Source: Roseobacter sp. CCS2 (GTDB lineage Bacteria; Pseudomonadota; Alphaproteobacteria; Rhodobacterales; Rhodobacteraceae). Taken from it: a stretch of DNA of 64,000 nucleotides. Numbering within the stretch: the first letter of the stretch is position 1; each line of letters starts with the position of its first letter. The stretch covers positions 1 through 64,000 of the forward strand of contig NZ_AAYB01000005.1 in assembly GCF_000169435.1 (NCBI RefSeq), in the 5' to 3' direction. Of the stretch, positions 34,461 through 41,896 are shown in pieces. The notes below the pieces were generated by a model. It had not been told where the DNA came from. It saw only the letters and a list, made by a program, of their open reading frames with translations, and searched no databases. Made by a program: the position numbers and the translations under genes.

Positions 34461-34622
34461 TCAGCCGCGCAATGCTCGCACGACAATTGTCACCAAGAAA
34501 AGCACCAGGAAAACGAAGAACAGAATCTGTGCGATGCCAGCCGAAGCTGAAGCGATACCGCCAAAGCCGAATATGGCTGCAATGATCGCAACTAACAGAA
34601 ATGCGAGTGCATAATATAACAT
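34461..34622 (-). CDS. DUF1328 (YtjA-like) small membrane protein
   Basis: This 53-residue protein has two membrane helices ([20 protein letters not shown], then [20 protein letters not shown]) ending in RALRG, which is the DUF1328 pattern. AAGGAG lies 6 bases before the ATG and an exact EcfG-type promoter is 61 bases upstream. Function unknown; the family is often stress-induced. Confidence 0.88.
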   Translation of the reverse strand: MLYYALAFLLVAIIAAIFGFGGIASASAGIAQILFFVFLVLFLVTIVVRALRG

Positions 34623-34682
34623 GGTTTACTCCTTATTCCAGCTTGGGCACCGTGGATCAGCCACAGCACACTTCGCGAAATT

Positions 34683-34707
34683 AACGGGCAAAACTGTAAA
34701 GAGTTCC
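34683..34707 (-). promoter_or_regulatory. EcfG-type promoter for the DUF1328 gene
   Basis: Minus strand GGAAC, 16-base spacer, exact CGTT, 61 bases ahead of the ATG at 34622. Confidence 0.74.
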
Positions 34708-34828
34708 ATAAACGTCTGATGCAACCAAATTGCATTACCCGCGTTGGACCATCAGCCAACGTCAGACCAAGGGAAATCAAATGTCACATGATACAAAGCA
34801 CACGAAAGCCCCGCCATCGATGAACAAC

Positions 34829-35188
34829 TTAACTTTGAAGGGGTGCTGAGGTTACGTGGTCGACTGCCGCGATCACCATGTCAGTTGTGAAAGGCATTTC
34901 TACGAAAGTCGAGGGGACATCTAAATCTTCTACAGCGCCAATCGTCACAATATGACTGCCACGGGTCGCAGCAGTCTGTACGACACGTTTGAAATCATCG
35001 TCTCCGATAAAGAGCGTATTTTTTACAAACATTGTCGTATCGGGCCCACACTGGTGGATCGCCGCGCCAATCTCTTGCAGCGACGCACCGGCGGTCACAT
35101 GGCAGCTTGGAAAACGCTGGATCAGCGCCCCTTCCAAATCCATGGCAACAACCGGGTCAGGTTCCAAAATGATAAAGGTCTTAGACAT
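34829..35188 (-). CDS. Degenerate receiver-like (pseudo-receiver) protein
   Basis: This 119-residue protein has the size and beta-alpha pattern of a receiver domain (FIILEPDPVVAMDLEGAL with Glu9/Asp11). The strand-3 position where the phospho-acceptor Asp should be reads TTMFVKN, and the conserved Lys of the KPF loop is replaced (VEMPF). Phosphorylation in the usual way therefore looks impossible. No output domain is present. It lies between the DUF1328 gene and a Crp/Fnr gene, close to the PhyR module. It could act as a binding partner or decoy. Confidence 0.75.
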   Translation of the reverse strand: MSKTFIILEPDPVVAMDLEGALIQRFPSCHVTAGASLQEIGAAIHQCGPDTTMFVKNTLFIGDDDFKRVVQTAATRGSHIVTIGAVEDLDVPSTFVEMPFTTDMVIAAVDHVTSAPLQS

Positions 35189-35266
35189 ATAGCTCCCTCA
35201 GACCGACAAGAATTAACATGCCGTAAATGACGCCGCATTAATCTATGACATAAGGAGACGAAAAAG

Positions 35267-35995
35267 TTGGCGACAAAATGTGAACATTGCCCCTTGCGTA
35301 AACGTGATCTTTTTACCGATATGTCTCGTGATGAGGTGGCCGCGATGCAGCGTTTCAAAGTCGGCGAACTTGTCGTGGATCAAGGCGCGCCAATCCTGAT
35401 GGAAGGTTCCAACAGCCCACAGCTGTTTACGGCGCTTCATGGCATGGGGCTGCGTTACAAATACCTTGAAAATGGTAAGCGACAGGTCGTGAACCTGATC
35501 TTGCCCGGTGACTTCATCGGACTGCAAGCAGGCGTGATGGGCGAAATGGGGCATTCGGTCGAGGCCACAACCAAGATGACGTTGTGCGTTTTCAACAGAT
35601 CTGCAATCTGGAATTTCTTTAAAGACAATCCCAAACGTGCATTTTCGATCACATGGTTGGCCGCTGTCGAAGAACACTTTTTGGGTGACGCGCTGGCGGC
35701 GGTCGGACAGCGTGATGCACTACAAGCAGTTGCTTGGGCGCTGACCAAGGTGTTCTTGCGCGGTCAAGCACTCAATCTCGTCAACAACGGCCAGATGCCG
35801 TTCCCTTACCGCCAACAAGATCTGGCTGATGCATTGGGATTGTCGCTTGTTCATACAAACAAGACCCTCGCGACCCTAAAGGGCCGCCAGCTTGCGCATT
35901 GGTCAGACGGCGCATTAAGCATCACTGACATTGATGCGCTGGCAGACATCGGGTTGTTGGATGATTGTAGCGTTGAAAAACGCCCGATCCTTTAA
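35267..35995 (+). CDS. Crp/Fnr-family transcriptional regulator
   Basis: This 242-residue regulator starts at TTG, which has AAGGAG nine bases upstream. It has Cys5 and Cys8 (CEHCPLRKRDLF) at the N-terminus, an effector beta barrel (VVNLILPGDFIGLQAG), and a helix-turn-helix (QQDLADALGLSLVHTNKTLATLKG). Two N-terminal cysteines are fewer than a classical Fnr [4Fe-4S] ligand set, so oxygen sensing is uncertain. It is related to the regulator at 20909-21661. Confidence 0.9.
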   Translation: MATKCEHCPLRKRDLFTDMSRDEVAAMQRFKVGELVVDQGAPILMEGSNSPQLFTALHGMGLRYKYLENGKRQVVNLILPGDFIGLQAGVMGEMGHSVEATTKMTLCVFNRSAIWNFFKDNPKRAFSITWLAAVEEHFLGDALAAVGQRDALQAVAWALTKVFLRGQALNLVNNGQMPFPYRQQDLADALGLSLVHTNKTLATLKGRQLAHWSDGALSITDIDALADIGLLDDCSVEKRPIL

Positions 35996-36020
35996 TTTTC
36001 GCATTTACTGCTGAATTGTG

Positions 36021-36045
36021 GGAACTTTTGTCGAAGGCGTTTGTT
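36021..36045 (+). promoter_or_regulatory. EcfG-type promoter (TGTT -10)
   Basis: GGAAC, 16-base spacer, TGTT, 34 bases ahead of the ATG at 36080. It excludes the alternative start at 36041. Confidence 0.58.
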
Positions 36046-36079
36046 GTCTTTCCGTAACCTAATTGAAGGGAATGATAAA

Positions 36080-36319
36080 ATGAAAATGATGTCAGTAATC
36101 GCAGTCGTCGTCGCAGCCGTTGCCATCGGTTTTGGTGTATATATGATCGATATCGACCAGACCGAAGAAGGCAGTCTGCCTGACGTTGATGTATCCGTCG
36201 AGGGTGGCAATATGCCAGAATTCGATGCCGATGTTGGTGATATCGAAGTGGGCACAGAAGAGGTCACTGTTGAAGTACCAACGGTGGATATCGAAAGCCC
36301 AGAAGAAGACGAAAGCTAA
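36080..36319 (+). CDS. Small membrane-anchored acidic protein
   Basis: This 79-residue protein has one N-terminal membrane helix (MSVIAVVVAAVAIGFGVYM) and a very acidic tail with Val/Asp/Glu repeats (PDVDVSVEGG, VEVPTVDIESPEEDES). It is probably anchored with the tail in the periplasm. No known domain. Followed 64 bases later by a DUF883-like gene in the same direction. Confidence 0.75.
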   Translation: MKMMSVIAVVVAAVAIGFGVYMIDIDQTEEGSLPDVDVSVEGGNMPEFDADVGDIEVGTEEVTVEVPTVDIESPEEDES

Positions 36320-36383
36320 GAATAGCTAGAATACATGCCGCGATCAGCATTGGTTGCGGCATGTATCATTGAAAGGAGACACG

Positions 36384-36653
36384 ATGACACAGAATGCAGC
36401 AATCGAAAAAGGCCTTGCTGACAACAAGGGCACATCCGCGAAGGCGATGAAAGACCAAGCCGTGGAGAGCATTGAGCAGAGCGTTGAAGTTGCGCAGGAA
36501 AAGATCGCCGAAGTGACAGAGCAAGCAACTGATGAGATCCAAAAGCTGACTGAATCCGGCACAAAATTTGTCCGTGAAAACCCCGGTGCCGCTGTAGCCG
36601 GCGCTTTGGGCGTAGGTATCTTACTTGGGTTGGCATTGCGCGGTCGCGACTAA
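36384..36653 (+). CDS. DUF883/YqjD-like membrane-anchored protein
   Basis: This 89-residue protein has a long amphipathic helix (about residues 25-60, VESIEQSVEVAQEKIAEVTE) followed by a C-terminal membrane helix with the motif ENPGAAVAGALGVGILLGL and a terminal RGRD. This is the ElaB/YqjD/DUF883 layout; those proteins bind ribosomes or protect membranes in stationary phase. AAAGGAG precedes the ATG. It probably shares the promoter at 36021. Confidence 0.85.
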   Translation: MTQNAAIEKGLADNKGTSAKAMKDQAVESIEQSVEVAQEKIAEVTEQATDEIQKLTESGTKFVRENPGAAVAGALGVGILLGLALRGRD

Positions 36654-36667
36654 CATCGACGCGCTTG

Positions 36668-36706
36668 AAAAAAAAGCCGCTGCAAATTTTGCAGCGGCTT
36701 TTTTTT
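36668..36706. terminator. Bidirectional rho-independent terminator
   Basis: AAAAAAAAGCCGCTGC and GCAGCGGCTTTTTTTT form a long stem around a 7-nt loop, between the convergent genes ending at 36653 (+) and 36724 (-). Confidence 0.92.
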
Positions 36707-36723
36707 GGTGGTTTAGACGATGC

Positions 36724-37344
36724 TTAGGTTCGTTCACCATCCTGCCTAACTGACAACAACAACCCACCGTCTGCACTCTGCCCACTTTGAATATTTGCAG
36801 GTGGTAACGTCATATGATCGCCATCAAACGCCGCTACTTCGATCACGTCACAAGTTGTAAGGTCAGGGCGCAAAGCAACATCGCTGACATGGCCGATATC
36901 AGCTACATGCGCCCGAACGGCGTGGCCTTTCAGATCTGTGAACCAAACGCCGCCACCTTCAATCGGTGCCTTTACCTTTTCCGGACCAGTACGTGCATTA
37001 AAAAGCGCAGCAATCAAACTTGGTGACATTGTATTCCCGAAAGGGCCGATCAATGTGCTGGGCAGCGCTGTCGGGTCGACATCAACCGATGTGCGCCGGA
37101 TCGAAGCATCAATCCGTTCCGCAATATCCTCTGCCGATGCGCTGATTTCGATCTTGTCGTCCACCAGGTTCAGAACCGTGGGACTTAGCAAAATGGTGGC
37201 TGTTGCTGCGGGTGCGGTAATTTCTGCTAGGAAATACGCAGCTTCCTTAAGCGACTGATCAAACACGATATCCGTGATTTTTCCGGCAATATCAGGATCT
37301 GTCGTGTGGTGCAGGTCATGCCCGATAAGATGGGTGGCTTTCAT
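36724..37344 (-). CDS. PRC-barrel-like protein
   Basis: This 206-residue soluble protein appears to contain two PRC-barrel-like modules. The first opens at about residue 3 (ATHLIGHDLHH, IAGKITDIVFDQSLKEAAYFL). The second is at about residues 130-190 (WFTDLKGHAVRAHVADIGHVSDVALR). The assignment rests on pattern only. No EcfG-type promoter is visible; it lies downstream of the CsbD gene, beyond a terminator hairpin. Confidence 0.65.
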   Translation of the reverse strand: MKATHLIGHDLHHTTDPDIAGKITDIVFDQSLKEAAYFLAEITAPAATATILLSPTVLNLVDDKIEISASAEDIAERIDASIRRTSVDVDPTALPSTLIGPFGNTMSPSLIAALFNARTGPEKVKAPIEGGGVWFTDLKGHAVRAHVADIGHVSDVALRPDLTTCDVIEVAAFDGDHMTLPPANIQSGQSADGGLLLSVRQDGERT

Positions 37345-37373
37345 AATTCAGTATTCCTATTATTGCAGAACGA

Positions 37374-37407
37374 CAAAGGGCTGGCCCGAGTTTGGCCAGC
37401 CCCTTTG
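37374..37407 (-). terminator. Rho-independent terminator after csbD-like gene
   Basis: CAAAGGGCTGGCC pairs with GGCCAGCCCCTTTG (one bulge) around a 7-nt loop, 26 bases after the CsbD stop codon in the leftward direction. Confidence 0.75.
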
Positions 37408-37432
37408 TATGATCGCATAGTTTGATCATTGA

Positions 37433-37630
37433 TCAGTTCTTGTTGAACAATTGATCAAGCTCTTTTTCGACCTCGAATTTGGCCTTGCCGTATTTTTCGC
37501 TGATCAGACCGACCAACTGTTCACGTTCGCCCTTGGCCTGTTCCATCTCGTCATCGGTCAATTCGCCGTATTCTTCACGCAGCTGACCTTTGGCTTGTGT
37601 CCAGTTTCCTTTGATTTGTTCCCAGTTCAT
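37433..37630 (-). CDS. CsbD-family stress protein
   Basis: This 65-residue hydrophilic protein has the CsbD signature MNWEQIKGNWTQAKGQLREE and GELTDDEM. AAAGGAGA precedes the ATG. CsbD-like proteins are among the most regularly induced general-stress proteins in bacteria. It lies 99 bases after the DUF4112 gene on the same strand, so it may belong to the Pmp3-DUF4112-CsbD transcript driven from 38280-38304. Confidence 0.93.
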   Translation of the reverse strand: MNWEQIKGNWTQAKGQLREEYGELTDDEMEQAKGEREQLVGLISEKYGKAKFEVEKELDQLFNKN

Positions 37631-37729
37631 CTGAAATCTCCTTTGTTCATCGGTGCCTTTCGGGATGGTCTTTGCCAGGCTAGCGAGGGGACGACACCGT
37701 GCAATCCCGTCGTGATATATGGCAAAGTG

Positions 37730-38116
37730 TTAGTCTGATAGTTGTGTCGCTACCATCTGATCGGTCCGCTCCATCTCAGCACGCAGAACCGCCACGTTTT
37801 TCTTGTGGCTTTTGAATGCGAAATCAAAAATGTCGCCCACCAATGGCACTGACCCAAGGGTCAGGTCCAAACCGGTGTTCCACGCCATCCGCCCCAGCGC
37901 GCGTTTGCGCATGCCAGCGCGATATCCGTCTTTCATCATCAAAGCGGCCGGGATGACCGTAATAGCATCACCAACCCCCGGTATCAGGCCAAGGATCGAA
38001 TCCCAGCCAACGGGAAGACCGAAGATACTGAATTTAGTGTCTAACGCATCGGCCCAGCGTTCATATTTCTCAAGATCAGGGCGCACTTTAACGACGCGCA
38101 ATAATGTAGACGGCAT
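37730..38116 (-). CDS. DUF4112-family membrane protein
   Basis: This 128-residue protein shows the DUF4112 pattern: a short soluble N-terminus (ERWADALDTKF), a segment with GWDSILGLIPGVGDAITVIP, and a second hydrophobic segment TLGSVPLVGDIFDFAFK, then a charged end. The first ATG (38116) lies inside the 3' end of the Pmp3-like gene (29-bp overlap). A GTG at 38086, just after that gene's stop codon, is an alternative start. Confidence 0.85.
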   Translation of the reverse strand: MPSTLLRVVKVRPDLEKYERWADALDTKFSIFGLPVGWDSILGLIPGVGDAITVIPAALMMKDGYRAGMRKRALGRMAWNTGLDLTLGSVPLVGDIFDFAFKSHKKNVAVLRAEMERTDQMVATQLSD

Positions 38117-38246
38117 GCACGATGCCCGGGATATAGCCTAGCAGCGTCAGCAGAATATTAAGCCAGAATTGACGTGAAAGGCCGACCTCAAGAAAAACGC
38201 CCAAGGGCGGCAGAATGACGGCAACGATGATACGTAGCAGATCCAT
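38088..38246 (-). CDS. Pmp3/YqaE-family membrane protein
   Basis: This 52-residue protein has two membrane helices with the family pattern RIIVAVILPPLGVFLEVGL and FWLNILLTLLGYIPGIVHAV, ending YIIARR. Pmp3 proteins modulate membrane potential under salt and cold stress. An exact EcfG-type promoter lies 34 bases upstream. It overlaps the DUF4112 gene. Confidence 0.93.
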   Translation of the reverse strand: MDLLRIIVAVILPPLGVFLEVGLSRQFWLNILLTLLGYIPGIVHAVYIIARR

Positions 38247-38279
38247 AACGTGTTCTCTTTTTATTTGCTGTTACTTGTT

Positions 38280-38304
38280 AACGCCGCGAATGCCCTTTCG
38301 TTCC
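38280..38304 (-). promoter_or_regulatory. EcfG-type promoter for the Pmp3-like gene
   Basis: Minus strand GGAAC, 16-base spacer, exact CGTT; back-to-back with 38319-38343. Confidence 0.77.
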
Positions 38305-38318
38305 CTTGCCATTCTATG

Positions 38319-38343
38319 GGAACCAACAGCGCTACGCGGCGTT
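38319..38343 (+). promoter_or_regulatory. EcfG-type promoter for the DUF883-holin-DUF3618 operon
   Basis: GGAAC, 16-base spacer, exact CGTT, 37 bases ahead of the ATG at 38380. It excludes the longer frame from 38215. Confidence 0.77.
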
Positions 38344-38379
38344 ATCTCTTTGAAACAAGGAATGAAGAGGAGACAACAA

Positions 38380-38865
38380 ATGTCAGACACTTCCGATCTC
38401 AGCCGTTATGCAACAGAACACGTCAAAGAATTGGGTACGCAGGCAAAGGCCGCGGCCAAGCAAGAGGCGGTCGCACAGGCCGACCAGATCAAGGATACAG
38501 CCACAAGCAAGATGCAGGCAGCCGCTGATTCAGCCGATGCCGCCGCGCGCGAACTTGATCCCGCATCACCGCAGGCGCAAGCCGTGCAACAAGTGGCAGA
38601 TCGCATCGAAGATGCTGCCGTGAAATTGCGCGATGCCGATATCGGTGAACTTGCCGGTCAAGTGACTGATATGGCGCGCCGTAATCCATTATTGTTTATT
38701 GGCGGAGCAGCTGTTGCAGGTTTTGCCGCCGCACGTTTTTTGAAAGCACGTGAGCCTCGTACGATGACTTATGCGCACAGCACCGACCCTTGGTCATCGC
38801 GTCTGGAGCGTATGAACCAACCAGACGCCGACGGTCGCGTGAATGGAGAGCGGAACTATGGCTAA
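38380..38865 (+). CDS. DUF883-like membrane-anchored protein
   Basis: This 161-residue protein has an Ala/Gln/Lys-rich amphipathic helical region (about residues 5-100) with VKELGTQAKAAAKQEAVAQA, a membrane helix near residues 105-122 (RNPLLFIGGAAVAGFAAARFL), and a short polar tail. It is the first of three genes overlapping by 8 bases each. The trio with holin-like and DUF3618 proteins recurs in Alphaproteobacteria and is thought to act at the membrane during stress. Confidence 0.85.
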   Translation: MSDTSDLSRYATEHVKELGTQAKAAAKQEAVAQADQIKDTATSKMQAAADSADAAARELDPASPQAQAVQQVADRIEDAAVKLRDADIGELAGQVTDMARRNPLLFIGGAAVAGFAAARFLKAREPRTMTYAHSTDPWSSRLERMNQPDADGRVNGERNYG

Positions 38866-39253
38866 GCACCCATTACAAGACGCGCCGTCGCTTCTGGTGG
38901 ATTCTTTGCGCCAGTTTACGTCACTTATTCAAGGCGAATTGCAGCTGGCACGTGCCGAGATGTCACGCATTGTAACACGGGCTGGCATTGGCATCATGTT
39001 CATTGCAATCGCAATGTTGATGGCGCTGGTGTCGCTTAATGTGTTGGCAAGCGCGGCAGTGGCTTACATCGCTGCAAATGGCGTGTCTGTCGGGCTGGCT
39101 GCATTGATTGTGGGTGGCATTTTGCTGATCACAGCAATCGGTTTTGCAATGGCTGGCAAATCCCGCCTAAGTGCTGATGCCCTGACACCAGAGCGTACAG
39201 CAGACAGTTTGCGCAGCGACATTACAGCGATCAAGGAGGCATCAAATGTCTAA
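38858..39253 (+). CDS. Holin-like (superfamily III type) membrane protein
   Basis: This 131-residue protein has an N-terminal amphipathic helix (LQFTSLIQGELQLARAEM-like region) and two membrane helices (GIGIMFIAIAMLMALVSLNV and GLAALIVGGILLITAIGFAM) before a charged tail. This is the layout of the putative Actinobacterial holin-X family. In this chromosomal setting, with no phage genes, it is a membrane protein of the stress operon rather than a lysis protein. It overlaps both neighbours by 8 bases. Confidence 0.85.
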   Translation: MAKHPLQDAPSLLVDSLRQFTSLIQGELQLARAEMSRIVTRAGIGIMFIAIAMLMALVSLNVLASAAVAYIAANGVSVGLAALIVGGILLITAIGFAMAGKSRLSADALTPERTADSLRSDITAIKEASNV

Positions 39254-40007
39254 CATCGACGAAATTTCAAAACAGGTTGAAGCTGACCGCGCCCGCCTAG
39301 CAGGTACACTGGACGCATTGACCGATACGGTAAAACCACAAGCTATCGCACAAGAAGCAACGACCGCCGCAACCGACATAGGCGGTGATCTGGCGCTGAA
39401 AGCGTGGAATGCATTGCGCGACCAGCCTGCCGGTGGCCTTTTAGTTACAATCGGTATGGGTTTGCTGGCCGCAGGGTCACAGCGCCGACCGCTGCCTGTA
39501 TCCAGACCGCAAACTACGGCAAATCATCCTCATGAAGCGATGGATGGTTTTGATGACCGTGTTGCCGCAGCTGACGTGGCGATGCGTGAAAACATGACCG
39601 GCGAGATAGAGCCGCAACCACAGGCATCCAAGCTGAAGTCAGCGTTGAATACTGGCTTGGATCAACTGCCGCCAAACGCCCGCAGACGCGTTGTAAAAGC
39701 ACGCGAAGCTGCAATCGCCGCCCAAGAAAGCATTGAGCGTCAGACACGTGTGGCTGCACGCAAAACCAAAGGTTTCGTTTACGAACAGCCGCTGACCGTA
39801 GGCGCGCTTGCGCTGGGCTTTGGTATACTTGCCGGGTCGTTGCTGCCTGGAACGCGACGTGAGGATGCTTTGCTGGGTGCGCGTCGTGATGCACTGATGG
39901 CTGATGCGCGCAACGCGTTGGAAGAAGAAATGTTGAAAGCCAAGGCACAGGCTGAAACCGCATTGGCAGATAAAGTCGGTACAACGCCTGCAAAACTTCG
40001 CGCTTAG
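39246..40007 (+). CDS. DUF3618-domain protein
   Basis: This 253-residue protein opens with the DUF3618 module (ISKQVEADRARLAGTLDALT, DTVKPQ). A short hydrophobic segment is present near residue 65 (PAGGLLVTIGMGLLAAGS), followed by a linker and a second hydrophobic segment near 190 (LTVGALALGFGILAGSLL). A charged helical C-terminus ends it. It closes the three-gene operon and is followed by a bidirectional terminator. Confidence 0.87.
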   Translation: MSNIDEISKQVEADRARLAGTLDALTDTVKPQAIAQEATTAATDIGGDLALKAWNALRDQPAGGLLVTIGMGLLAAGSQRRPLPVSRPQTTANHPHEAMDGFDDRVAAADVAMRENMTGEIEPQPQASKLKSALNTGLDQLPPNARRRVVKAREAAIAAQESIERQTRVAARKTKGFVYEQPLTVGALALGFGILAGSLLPGTRREDALLGARRDALMADARNALEEEMLKAKAQAETALADKVGTTPAKLRA

Positions 40008-40027
40008 TCAATAAGTAGAATGAATTG

Positions 40028-40058
40028 AAAGGGGTGGCGTATAACGCCACCCCTTTTT
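40028..40058. terminator. Bidirectional rho-independent terminator
   Basis: AAAGGGGTGGCGT-ATA-ACGCCACCCCTTTTT, between the convergent genes ending at 40007 (+) and 40065 (-). Confidence 0.9.
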
Positions 40059-40064
40059 GCTGTC

Positions 40065-41060
40065 TTATTCGACCGCGACATCGTCAAGCAGTTTTCGATA
40101 GTCAAAATCCAAATGCACGGGTGTGCCTGCATCACGTATGCGGGCGATGTCTTTGGTCACTTCATCAGGCAGGTCGGCATCACTGGGGCGGCGCAATATC
40201 ACCTGATTGATCCGCCCGGCATGCCGCACGACAATATCTGCATAGATATGCGGATCATGCTGGCCAGTATCGCCCACCAACGTGAAGGCCAGATACGGAT
40301 TTGCCAGCAGCACCTTTTCGATAGCATCGGTTTTGTGATCTCCATGGGTGCCGGTGATGAACTGCGTGTCCGAGATCCCCAAATCGCGCAGGAAAAACGG
40401 GCCGCGCGGTACGCCCGTTCGCAGAAAAATCGCCTGCAAATAGTCGTACAAATTCCATGGCGACGAACTGACGTAGAAAAAACACGCGTCATGTTCTGCG
40501 AACTGCTGCAATAACTTGATTGCATCGGGAAAGATTTCTCGGGTGTGAACGTTGCCTGTGGATGATGTCCACAAATTGCGTAGCAATGAAAATGCGCCAG
40601 TGCGCAGCAAAGTGTCGTCAATATCGGAAATCACGCCGAAACTGGCGTCATGGCTGGAAAGAATGGGAACATGATGCGTTTCTGCGGCACCTTCTGCCTG
40701 AATCTCAACGATCTGAGGTATGTTTGGCGCTGTGGCATCAAGCGTGAGGAAGAAAAAGCCTTCTTCGTCAGTTACAGTGCGTGCCTGGCCATCCGTCGTT
40801 GTGATGACAACATCGCGTAATTCGTCAGTATAAAATAGATTAAGAAAATCAGTAAAGTTTCGCCAGATTGATTGGGGCCCTTCTGCGCTGATGGCGCGGG
40901 CCTTGGCCAAGACGCGACCCCTTATGATGATCTGTGTTGCGGTGGTATATCCACCATAACAATCGATAATCGGATCATCGCGGGCGGGGCCGCGTCTGAC
41001 TTTGTCGAAAGTACGCTCAACCGTGTGGGTCATGCGCGCAAGGGCAAGTTTAGCAGCCAT
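40065..41060 (-). CDS. App1-type phosphatidate phosphatase-domain protein (DUF2183)
   Basis: This 331-residue protein has an N-terminal domain (about residues 20-130) and a C-terminal App1/DUF2183 catalytic domain of the HAD type. The DxDxT motif is seen at SDIDDTLLRTGAF, followed by FFYVSSSPWNLYDYL, GDHKTDAIEKVL and FTLVGDTGQHDP. Yeast App1 hydrolyses phosphatidate; the bacterial substrate is unproven. It starts 9 bases after the small membrane protein gene (41070) and probably shares its EcfG-type promoter. Confidence 0.9.
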   Translation of the reverse strand: MAAKLALARMTHTVERTFDKVRRGPARDDPIIDCYGGYTTATQIIIRGRVLAKARAISAEGPQSIWRNFTDFLNLFYTDELRDVVITTTDGQARTVTDEEGFFFLTLDATAPNIPQIVEIQAEGAAETHHVPILSSHDASFGVISDIDDTLLRTGAFSLLRNLWTSSTGNVHTREIFPDAIKLLQQFAEHDACFFYVSSSPWNLYDYLQAIFLRTGVPRGPFFLRDLGISDTQFITGTHGDHKTDAIEKVLLANPYLAFTLVGDTGQHDPHIYADIVVRHAGRINQVILRRPSDADLPDEVTKDIARIRDAGTPVHLDFDYRKLLDDVAVE

Positions 41061-41069
41061 GCGTCTGTC

Positions 41070-41240
41070 TTATACGTCTGCTGGTTTGCCGTCGGATGGT
41101 TTATCAGCGGCGAGTGTTGATTTCTCGGCGTTGTCATTTTCCATCCGTGCTTCGGTCTTCCGTTTACTGACAATCGCTATCACAACGAAGGCCAATAAAG
41201 TGAAGAGCGCCAGCAGGATGACGATAAATCCGGTATCCAT
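41070..41240 (-). CDS. 56-residue membrane protein of unknown function
   Basis: The protein starts MDTGFIVILLALFTLLAFVV, giving one N-terminal membrane helix, followed by a charged tail (SKRKTEARMENDNAEK) rich in Lys, Asp and Ala. AAAAGGAG precedes the ATG. It is first in an operon with the App1-type phosphatase and has an exact EcfG-type promoter 34 bases upstream. Confidence 0.75.
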   Translation of the reverse strand: MDTGFIVILLALFTLLAFVVIAIVSKRKTEARMENDNAEKSTLAADKPSDGKPADV

Positions 41241-41273
41241 TGGGGTCTCCTTTTCTCATTAGTCTGATGAACC

Positions 41274-41298
41274 AACGCGAAAGACCCTGTGCAGTTCC
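41274..41298 (-). promoter_or_regulatory. EcfG-type promoter for the small membrane protein-App1 operon
   Basis: Minus strand GGAAC, 16-base spacer, exact CGTT; back-to-back with 41314-41338. Confidence 0.77.
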
Positions 41299-41313
41299 CT
41301 CAAGGTGGCTAGG

Positions 41314-41338
41314 GGAACCAACCACCCCGCTTTGCGTT
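41314..41338 (+). promoter_or_regulatory. EcfG-type promoter for the DUF892-YihY operon
   Basis: GGAAC, 16-base spacer, exact CGTT, 39 bases ahead of the ATG at 41377. Confidence 0.77.
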
Positions 41339-41376
41339 ATCATTTCAAGTCGAACGCAAAGAACAGGAGGCATATC

Positions 41377-41871
41377 ATGCCAATGGAAAATCTCGAAGAT
41401 GTCTATCATGATCAACTGCAAGATCTATGGAGTGCAAACACACAAGCTGTCGATGTCGTCACCCAACTGGGCCGCGCCGCGAAAGACAAGGACCTGTCCG
41501 AGGCGTTGATCGCCGGGGTGAACGGCATGAACGATGGCCTGCAAAAACTGGCCGAGATTTGTAATACGCACGATATCAAACCCAATGGCGAACACTGCAA
41601 AGGCATGGAAGGCCTTGTGGCTGAAGCAAAAGCCCACGTGCTTGACGCCGATTTTGGTGATGACGCCGTGCGCGACGCAATGATCATCACGCAATACCAG
41701 CGCATGGTACATTATGCGCTTGCTGGTTATGGCTGCTTGGTCGCCTTTGCCAACCGCCTGGGTCACGATGACGATGGCGCGGTGCTGCAAGAATGCCTTG
41801 ATAATACCTACGACGGCGACCGCACTATGACGGACATCGCCAAAGGTGGCATCAATAAAGCCGCAGCCTGA
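41377..41871 (+). CDS. DUF892 (YciE/YciF-like) ferritin-fold protein
   Basis: This 164-residue helical protein opens with MENLEDVYHDQLQDLWSANT and has the ferritin-like helices with carboxylate and His residues (EHCKGMEGLVAEA; EYQ-equivalent TQYQRMVHYALAGY). YciE/F-type proteins are stress-induced, with a likely di-metal site. ACAGGAGG precedes the ATG; the longer frame from 41305 overlaps the promoter. The YihY-like gene follows after 25 bases. Confidence 0.9.
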   Translation: MPMENLEDVYHDQLQDLWSANTQAVDVVTQLGRAAKDKDLSEALIAGVNGMNDGLQKLAEICNTHDIKPNGEHCKGMEGLVAEAKAHVLDADFGDDAVRDAMIITQYQRMVHYALAGYGCLVAFANRLGHDDDGAVLQECLDNTYDGDRTMTDIAKGGINKAAA

Positions 41872-41896
41872 ACCCCAAACATCTAGGAGACCCGCC

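Noticed and set aside
34781-34849. 22-residue plus-strand frame with AAGGGAAATCA before its ATG
   Set aside because: The ribosome site is poor, the peptide has no membrane helix or known pattern, and it runs into the opposite-strand pseudo-receiver gene.
38858-39253. Prophage hypothesis from the holin-like gene
   Set aside because: No other phage genes are nearby; the gene is locked by 8-base overlaps between DUF883 and DUF3618 genes.
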